Source: Scortum barcoo (Eukaryota; Chordata; Actinopteri; Centrarchiformes; Terapontidae). From it: a stretch of DNA of 64,000 nucleotides. The notes beneath the pieces were generated by a model. The model made no database searches, had not been told where the DNA came from, and worked only from the letters and a program-made list of their open reading frames with translations. The stretch spans positions 12,617,782 through 12,681,781 of the forward strand of contig CM041545.1 in assembly GCA_023238725.1 (NCBI GenBank). The letters run 5' to 3'. Made by a program: the position numbers and the translations under genes. This document shows, in pieces, positions 56,641 to 64,000 of the stretch (position 1 is its first letter; the number at the start of each line of letters is the position of its first letter).

Positions 56641-58649
56641 TAAGGAGCTATTGATTAGGAGTCTCTCTGTCTGACTCTTTGTCTGTCTCTCTGTCGAGAC
56701 CCATTCTGTGCAAACCTTACTGCACTACCAACGACTCAGTGCACCTAAAAAAATAAGTGGCCAATAAGTCAGTTTGATTGGAGTCAGCAACGTGGTTCAA
56801 TACAGCATGACTCAACAGCTCTAATCCTATCATGGATAAGGTCTCGGCTCGAAATGTATACATAAGGTAAAACTTAAGAAGACTGAAAGATCTTCACGTT
56901 TGATAAAGAATCTGCTTAAAATATGAAATATCCAGTGATCTCGGGAGATTTTTCTGACCATGCAGAGCTGTTAGTGAGCAGCAGGGAGGATCATTTTTGA
57001 TACCCACCACAGACTGCAGGTGAAGAGGGGAAGAGGGAGCTCTCAGGGGCTGTCAGAGTAGCACTTCTATCAGGGTAGTTCACAGCTGCAGTTTTGCATA
57101 TTTTTAGGTTTTTCCTGGGAGTAGATCCATGCCTGAGGTTTGGAGGAAACTCACTGAAGTAGTGGAGGATGGTGAAGCAGATTTTTTTAACTTACTTAAG
57201 GTTAAAAAAAAAGTATATAAGTACGTTTCTGGATTAATACTACTGCTAGATTCATGTGTATGTTGCAGTTTAATGCTGTGGATGTTTAAGGTTGAGCTAA
57301 TTTTAACGTCTCTATATACTGTTGGGTAGTTTATTTATTTATGCATCCTGGTCTATAGGATCATCATATGTTCCTAGCATTCTTGTTATGTGAGAACCAC
57401 ATATCTCTTTAAAAGACAGAAACACTGCCTGTTTTCAGTTTTGTGAAAAGCTAATTCCAGCTAATTTAAGGTAGTTTAATAAGTTGATTTCTCTGAAAAG
57501 GTAGGAGAATTTTCTCAACCCATAAAGAAAGACGAAGTTTATCAGAAACATTCACATTCAAAATTTTGACTCAGCAGAAAGGGTTTGAAAAATGTAATCT
57601 AAGAAACTAAAGCTGTTAGATAGATGCAGTTGAATAAAAAGTACAATATTTCCCTCTGAGATGAAGAGTCAAAATATCATAGAAGAAATACTAAAGTGCC
57701 TTGAATTTGTACTGTAAAAAAAGCATGTAAATTAGAGCGCTGTTTGGTATGAAGGTGGAAATATTTATCAGCACTGTCAAATACCAAATCACTTGAATTA
57801 GATACATGAGATCACTTGTTTTCTACCAACAGTCAGCAGCCTTTTCTTTTAACTTTGATCGCACCCAAAGAACCTTAACCAAGCTTTTTCTAATCTGTAG
57901 AGAGGGGTTTATGTCTCTTGGCTGATACAGAGCTCACCTATAATGACAGACATGTTGGTTAAAGGCTTTTCAATTCAAGAAGCTACCAAAATGTTAGCCC
58001 TGTCACACCTCATTGTTTGTCTTCAGGGTTTGTGATTTTATGAACTGCACAGTAAATATAGTTTTAAAATCCATCATGTACACCTGACATAAATATTAGT
58101 AGACATTTAGTTTGACCAACTTTAACATTTTACTCCTGTCTCCAGTCATGCAATGTCACACACTGACAAACTTTTTTGTCCTCTGGCAAATGGCCTTATT
58201 TTGGACAACATCTCTTGTAATTCTATTTTATCATCAGAGCATTAAGCACATTCGACAAGGAACAAGTCACACACATTTGAACATGTTCAACATGCCCCAG
58301 GCATGTCCAGAGAAGTCCCGGCAGAGTATTGTGAGTGTAGGAGCAGCAGCCCCTTTTCACAGTAGGATGCAGACATGGGATATTCTGGAGTTTGTCTGGG
58401 CTTTGTCCCATTGCTTAGTGGTCACTGGGATTTACCTCTTCTCTTTGTGTGCGAAAAAAAAGAACAAAACAAAAAAGAAGCTTATACAGCATTACACCAG
58501 CCAGTGTGTTAATATAATTGTCTACATCTAGTTAACACAAAACACAAGAGAGAGGTAGAACTCTCCAGCTGAAATGTAATTAGCAAGCAAACACACAGTA
58601 GATTAGAGGTCCCAAACCTTTCACCACTCAAGCCTTTCATGCCAGCTTG
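56641..58649. other. AT-rich stretch without recognised gene
   Basis: Ordinary AT-rich sequence. A 139-codon plus-strand frame at 58112-58531 shows no domain and ends in a lysine-rich run from an A-tract. It may be transposon interior but is unrecognised. Confidence 0.35.
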
Positions 58650-59110
58650 AGCTTCATTTTTCTTGAACATTTGTTTTGTTGGGGTTGTGTGACTGATTAC
58701 ATTATATTTCTATGTACATAAATAGTCCCTAAATTATGAGGTCACCCCTTAACAGCTTCTATTACATCTGTCCTCATATTTACTTACACAACCAATGTCA
58801 AACTACAGCCTGTGCTCACAGGGCTCCCTGTTCGTGTCTTCACCAAGGATACATACAACGCTTGGTAAAAGGGCTTTTATGTGGGCAGCTCCATCTGCTT
58901 GGACTGAACTACAAAAAAATGTTGTTTTGATATTTTCTGTTTAATGCCCCTTTCTCATCTTCACTTTTTCTCCCACTGTAAATGTTGGTTCTGTGTTTGT
59001 TTGCGTATCACAATTATGCTGCCATTTTGTATCAAATGTCAATGCACCATTATGCTTAAACTGAGGTCAAATGAAATGTGAATTATTTAAAAAAGTGTTA
59101 TGTTTGTCAT
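58650..59110 (+). mobile_element. non-LTR retrotransposon (LINE) 3' fragment
   Basis: Plus-strand frame 58801-58944 reads QGSLFV, then LGKRAFMWAAPSAWTELQ, then stops at 58942. The pattern of a basic-Gly-Ser-Leu stretch followed by LGKRAF-nn-AAPSAWNnL is the standard C-terminus of reverse transcriptase in CR1/L2/Rex1-type LINEs of fish, just before the 3' UTR. Two extra residues before the conserved block and loss of frame upstream show decay. The following AT-rich 165 bp would be the 3' UTR. A full element would be 3-5 kb, so this is a typical 5'-truncated dead copy. The exact clade is not decided. Confidence 0.7.
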
Positions 59111-59377
59111 TAAATTTGAGATACTTTTCACCTTCATAATTGGTTGTGGAAATTGTTCACTTTCATGTGCGGGTCTGAGCATACGTGCAGGTGCAGCGTG
59201 AGTCATTGTTTTATATTTCGAGGGGTGTCATCATTATTCAGCCGTCAGGTCGCACCAAGGTGACACGGTTCTGTGCACAACTCTATAGGACTGACTACAA
59301 GAGGAAGTCTCATTGAGCTCAAGACCTCTTTTTTTAGATCCCAGCAAGACAGCTCAGTCACACAAAGCAGCCATCTC
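59111..59377. other. unique sequence, nothing recognised
   Basis: A short complex piece with GCCGTCAGGTCGCACCAAGG at 59240; otherwise ordinary. Confidence 0.3.
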
Positions 59378-59396
59378 TCACACACACACACTCACA

Positions 59397-59447
<51 letters not shown>
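59378..59447. repeat. (CA)n microsatellite, two blocks
   Basis: A short CA block, a CTCACAGA interruption, then about 21 perfect CA units. Confidence 0.96.
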
Positions 59448-59450
<3 letters not shown>

Positions 59451-60039
59451 AAACAGCCACAACTATTATTTAGAATATCAGCAAGTAGAGCTTCAAAATA
59501 TATCAAAGTGTGGAGTATCTCTCTTTATTTTTACAGAGTGGTATTATTACTTTTTTTACTTAAGTAAATGGTCTGAATACTTCCTCCACAATTCGGTGCC
59601 ATGGCTGTTCACTTTGAAACCAACTAAGGATGTCAATTATCTCAAACCAAATAAAAGCAGAACCTTACAAATAAAAAGGGAGCTATGACCTTCACACCTA
59701 AAATCAGTCTGAAATCTCTCTTCTCTTGGTTTTCAGCAACACAGCTTCAGAAATAAGTAAACTTTAACTTGTATGTTAATGTTGATCATGTGGATATTGC
59801 TATTCAGATATTTACTGTGCCCTGGCTATAAGAATTAATGTGGAAACATTTTGGATAGTTCCAGCTACTATTTATCATGGAGTGTTCATCGAGAATCTTT
59901 TATCTGAAATCAAGCAATGATTTAAGTCACAGAAAAACTCAACTCTGAGAATTATGTGAATTGTAATCACCAAATGTTCATACCTTCATTTCTTCCCTCA
60001 CATTTTCATGTATCTTCAACCTCCCCCCCGCCCGCTCAC
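59448..60039. other. AT-rich sequence, possible repeat remnant
   Basis: TTACTTAAGTAAATGGTCTG followed by AATACTTCCTCCAC at 59556-59589 resembles the edge of a common fish repeat; no partner here. Confidence 0.3.
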
Positions 60040-60320
60040 GCGCACTAATGCATGGATACACATCAAAGTGGATGTACGCACCTGCGGTGTCATCGTCTTG
60101 CCCGGCATCCACAGTATTCAGTGACCCAGGGGAGGATTGTGGTATTTGATTATTCTGCGGGGTGATTGATGTATGGTGCACCTCTGTGGTTTGTATGCAT
60201 ATGAACGCATCACCATTGATCTATTGATGCATGGGATTGTGCAATGAATATGCAAAACTGCAGCGCACCGCTACACATCCAAGCGATTGACTATCAGTGA
60301 GATCATCTCCAAGTCACAGG
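60040..60320. promoter_or_regulatory. conserved-element-like island with ATTGAT and octamer-like words
   Basis: TTGATTATTCTGCGGGGTGA, TTGATGTATGGTGC, TATGCATATGAACGCATC, CACCATTGATCTATTGATGC, GTGCAATGAATATGCAAAAC and CCAAGCGATTGACTATCAG follow one another with almost no filler. ATGCAAAA is one base from the POU octamer; ATTGATGCA also occurs at 38697. Confidence 0.43.
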
Positions 60321-61299
60321 TGTTCGGCTCCTGCTGTCCAGTCAGGACACGAGAGTTTTGTAAATGAGACGTAATCAGTACATCAGTACTAACACTCCTG
60401 TATCTGTGCCAGCTGAAAAACACCCCATCATGCCACCCCCAAATGTCTCGCCCCTCCTCGTTGCCCCTGCCAGAGTCCCTCCCCTCCTTTTCCGTCTCTC
60501 TATCTGCTCATTAGTGCTGGGTTTGGAACAAAGAGCCATCTGGGCACGGCTACCTGCCAGCTCAGGTGGGCCCTTACACAGAAAAGACAGCTTCTCTTCA
60601 ACATCTGTCTGCCAGGATCAAAGACATTTCTGTTTACCCCCTTAACTCCCCCTCTCACTTTCTTTCCTTCCCTCCTTCTCTGCCTCTCTTACTTCTGCCA
60701 CCAAAACTTCACATACATTAGATAAGAATCCGACTAAATGCGGCACCCTCCTCCCCCTTCATGTCTCTCTCCGCCTCTTTGTCACTTCCCAGCTCTTCTC
60801 TTCACCCTTGGGGTGTCATGCATTTTCCCAGACTGCTTTGTTTTCTGTTTTGAGCTTTTTTAGATAATTGTTTCCCTGTATGTATAATGAGGGTGACATC
60901 ATTTTTTTGGAATTCCTCTGTGCTTTGCATCTCAGCATCTCAGGACTTGACAAATATATAGGCCTTTTTTTGTTGTTGTTTTCAATAATTATCTTCTCCT
61001 GTCTTTGGGTTTCATGTGCAAACACTTAGAGGAGGAACTACTTCTTGTGCTCACACAAAAACTTCTAGCAGCTAAAGACAGTGGCGGTGTTTTTTATGGG
61101 TGTTTGTACAAGGTATCGCAATGTCCGCAAAGATCAATAAACGTGCTGATCTATATGTGCAGACAGTAAAAAAAAGGGTCAGTCAGATTTACAGCTTGTA
61201 ATCAGATGCAGATGTGTCCCCAGTCCCTCAGCTTATATCATGGAAAGTATTGATGTCTTTTTTTTTTTTTTTGTGCCGTCCACTTTCAGAGAAATGATG
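60321..61299. other. pyrimidine-rich and AT-rich sequence, no gene seen
   Basis: Pyrimidine-rich from 60420 to 60800 (93-codon frame, no domain), AT-rich afterwards, T15 at 61259-61273. Confidence 0.35.
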
Positions 61300-61770
61300 C
61301 CGCCTGCTCCTGCCGTAGGTAACCCGCTCTGTGGTTATGAGATGGTGTATTCAGCTGGCCTGGCCCTGCAGATACAGGGGATCAGGGGAAGTGTTATCCT
61401 TTAAGCCAGGTGCCGCTGTTCAACACAGCCGGGTCCTGCTGACTGAAACACTTCCCTGCACGCTTCTGTCTGCTCGTCCGACTGGGCTCAAAGTGTGTGT
61501 GAAGAGGTTACACAGGCCCACTGTCTGAGCTGCGAATGTGTACGGTATGAATGCGATGAGGGTGTTTGATCGTTGGAGAGCAGCCTTTCTGGAAGTCTCT
61601 CCAGTTTAATGCTGGTTTGCTGTATTTCTGTCGTCATTTCGAGCCCTTTGCTCAGAACTAATAAAGATTGATTAGTCTTCCGTTCCAGATCAATGGCAAC
61701 GCTATTTTGGTTATGCCTGTTTGCCAGGATGCATTCTGATCAATGACAAAGCTATTTTTTGTGTCGAGGG
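61300..61770. promoter_or_regulatory. strong conserved-element-like island with a duplicated 21-bp motif
   Basis: The right half is repeat-free and dense in AT-core words: AACTAATAAAGATTGATTAG, then GATCAATGnCAAnGCTATTT at 61688 and again at 61738. Between the copies lies GGTTATGCCTGTTTGCCAGG. ATCAATGnCA resembles TALE/PBX-type and SOX-type sites (ATTGAT, CATTG). The left half (61310-61560) is CpG-bearing. Taken together this is the best single enhancer candidate in the window. Confidence 0.48.
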
Positions 61771-62199
61771 CAGGACCCAGTCTACTTCAGGCAGAATGAG
61801 AGGGAGAGGGGGGGAAAAAATGCTTGGCTGATGGACCGTTCAAGGCCATGGAAAGCTTCAACAGCTCCTCCCTTTTCTCCCCTGAATAGTCTCCTGTGCT
61901 GAAAGTGTTGATAGTGAATTAATTCTGAGAGATTTCACATGCTCTATGTCACACACATTACCAGCAGGGACAATTACATCACTGTCAGATTACAACGCGC
62001 CACCCACTGTTCTGCCAGTTTATATAAAAACACTTCCAGGAAACCCTAGCTAAAGTGTTACACGCTCTCCTCCCTTTTATTATTTCTCTACTCTTTCGTC
62101 AACTTCTCCCTACCCCTGACCCCCCTCCAGCAAAGGATTTCTCCTGCATTGATGTCGAACTTTGCGGGAAAGGAGGGTGGAGGGTGGGGAGGGGGGGGT
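61771..62199. other. unique sequence, no gene seen
   Basis: G-rich run near 61800 and 62170-62199; otherwise ordinary. Confidence 0.3.
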
Positions 62200-62560
62200 C
62201 ATTGTCCATTTTTCTCTGGCATCATGTTCAGCAGGAGACGGCCAACTGGAGCGTAAAACAAGGCCGTAGTCTGCAGGTAGTCACCGGCTGAGCTCACCTG
62301 CCGCTAAATTCGCTCTGACAGCTGAGATCACAGCCTCGTGGCGGGGCACCGCGCCCGACAGAGAGGCGAGAAGCATGTGGGTGTAGCAGCTCGGCCTCGT
62401 AGGAGCTACCTCTGCACTGCAGCCTGGCGGAACAAGATGGTTAATAGTGAAACATCTCGGGGGTAACAAGGGTGGACTGACCGTTTGCATTGGATGGAAA
62501 TGATAAGGTCTGACACTGCTTTCAGCCGGCCAGGTTATGGGCCAAATAGTCACTGGAGTC
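62200..62560. promoter_or_regulatory. conserved-element-like island
   Basis: GGCCAACTGGAGCGTAAAAC, GCCGCTAAATTCGCTCTGAC, GCGGGGCACCGCGCCCGAC, CGGCCTCGTAGGAGC. CpG-rich for this window; a 90-codon minus-strand frame has no splice site or domain. Confidence 0.33.
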
Positions 62561-63298
62561 GTTTTTAAAAAGGAAGTTCATTTTGTTTTAATAAAAGATA
62601 ATGACTTTCATTAAAGGTATGCCCCTCATAACACAAGCATGAACCATACCATAAAAGAAGTGGGAGTCATTTAATGAGTTTGAACCATCCTGGGTGGGAC
62701 AGTGTATCATTTGGAGTATGATACACATTGAAATTATGAAATCCTCCTACATGCTGTACATTAAAAACAAGACATCACACACGATGTACAAGCTGTTTTT
62801 TGGGCGGAAATATGATTTTGTCGGTTTAATTTGTACAGAAGGGGTCTTTAATCTTTCATAACCCAGGGGAAGCTGAGGCCTTCTGGTCCTAACATGATAG
62901 GAATTAAGGGTACACTAAAAATAGACTGTATTTTAGGGTCATAGCTAACATTTGTTTGCCAGCAGGAGCCCTACTGTACAGTGACCAAGATTCAGCTCAT
63001 CAGTGGAGCAGCAGAGTCACAGCCTCCGAGTTTTATCATGCTTGTGCTCTCTCCCAAGTGACAGCCGAGTATTTTTATGTATTTTACAGAGATGGATGAC
63101 ATGAAATGAAATGGGAGTTAAGCCGAAAATGGCTCCCCTTTAAACTTTGCAGGGGAAAAAACAACAGCGTTCTGCAGAACACCAATGTGTTTGCCTATGT
63201 GCTTTGTTTGTCACATTTTCCATTGCCAAAGTGTTTTTATTTGTTTCACTCAGGTGCAAAACACACCACAGGGAAACCACACCCCTCTCACGCACGCA

Positions 63299-63300
<2 letters not shown>
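62561..63300. other. AT-rich sequence, no gene seen
   Basis: Nothing recognised; short frames only. Confidence 0.35.

Positions 63301-63339
<39 letters not shown>
63301..63339. repeat. (CA)n microsatellite
   Basis: About 19 perfect CA units. Confidence 0.96.
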
Positions 63340-63341
<2 letters not shown>

Positions 63342-63439
63342 CTCCCTACTCAAACTTATCCCAGCTCCACCGCTGCAACTCAGCAAATGTAGCGGGCAGG
63401 GTTTAATTTTCTGCCCCCCCGCCTCAGTCCCAGCCTCAT

Positions 63440-63560
63440 GCATTTTTCATCACCACCATCCTGTTCCCACCCAGCCACTGCCGCTGCACAATGGTATTGA
63501 TTGGCGATTAAGCCATCAAACTGTTATAAAGAGGTTAATATTTTAAAGCTGTTACGCTTT
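63440..63560. promoter_or_regulatory. conserved-element-like island
   Basis: CTGCACAATGGTATTGATTG, GCGATTAAGCCATCAAACTG and TATAAAGAGGTTAATATTTT: closely packed ATTGATTGG, GATTAAGC and GTTAATA words with little filler. Confidence 0.35.
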
Positions 63561-64000
63561 TCCACCCTCTGTACATTAATGTGTACCCTCTAGTACAGTT
63601 TCAAGGGTTTTTAAGAGTTTCCGCTCTTATGCCAGGTCAGGTTATGAATGTTTGATGTAATGCAGACGGCGTTTTTTTTTTTTCTTTTTTCTCCCGCTCC
63701 TATACAATGCTTACTCCAGCTCTGAGGTGGCGTATTCGATCAGCTGATTGTGCCAAAGGTCGAGAGGGAACAGTGTCAGTCAGCAGGGAGACTGGGCAGG
63801 GTCGTACTCTGCTAACCCCACATGTGGGATATGTCTAGTTGTTGACCAATTTGCTTATGGTAATTCTAATAGATCTCCGGAGGCCGCCCGGCAATATTGA
63901 GGGTTCAGCATTAATTGTGACCACTGGGCAAAGAATCTGCAGTCTCATCCTATTCTAGCAACTGATGAGCATCTTGAGTTATTTTTAGGTGTTAATCCAG
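63561..64000. other. mixed sequence to the window edge
   Basis: 63700-63960 is moderately complex (GTATTCGATCAGCTGATTG with a CAGCTG E-box, GATCTCCGGAGGCCGCCCGG) and may be a further element cut by the right edge. No exon recognised. Confidence 0.3.

Noticed and set aside
58112..58531. 139-codon plus-strand frame upstream of the LINE fragment
   Set aside because: Not in frame with the reverse-transcriptase block, with no RT motif and a Lys-rich A-tract end.

Overview
The window looks like non-coding DNA from a ray-finned fish, most likely a percomorph teleost. The grounds are dense long microsatellites ((CA)n, (CT)n, (GATA)n), several dispersed repeat families I recognise from percomorph genomes, a decayed Tc1-like transposase, a LINE reverse-transcriptase tail, and no bacterial gene organisation. 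Taxon and repeat names come from memory of such sequences, not from a search. No intact protein-coding gene is visible on either strand. Nearly all open reading frames are short, low-complexity or shadows of repeats.

Layout. Positions 1-250 are a CpG-rich block with an inverted CCAAT box, a candidate promoter or 5' exon. Positions 1400-2760 are a mosaic of polypyrimidine and polypurine runs with some CpG, resembling a long 5' UTR or promoter flank. About 2.8-23 kb is mostly AT-rich filler with microsatellites, old transposon pieces and a few high-complexity islands. From about 23 kb to the end, islands of unusually complex, CpG-retaining sequence rich in homeodomain-type words (TAATTA, GGATTA, ATTGAT, ATGCAT) recur, mainly at 23.4, 24.9, 26.6, 27.9, 34.7, 36.7, 38.6, 44.7-45.7, 46.2-47.9, 53.7, 56.1, 60.1, 61.3-61.8, 62.2 and 63.4 kb. 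They look like conserved non-coding elements, and the window like a large intron or gene desert next to a developmental regulator. The gene itself cannot be named from this sequence.

Mobile DNA. The clearest items are a frameshifted Tc1-like transposase piece on the minus strand (41.39-41.78 kb), the C-terminal end of a non-LTR reverse transcriptase (58.80-58.94 kb), a non-autonomous element with matching terminal inverted repeats (31.95-32.80 kb), hAT-like ends at 3.8 and 25.8 kb, a tRNA-derived SINE head (51.96 kb), and several unnamed families with two or three diverged copies inside the window.

Most interesting: a 21-bp motif repeated 50 bp apart inside the 61.3-61.8 kb island; a stretch at 43.91-44.04 kb with exon-like codon use but no recognisable product; and the cluster of homeodomain-motif islands. 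I saw no CRISPR array, operon or new defence or mobile system. All regulatory calls rest on composition and motif reading; no conservation was computed.
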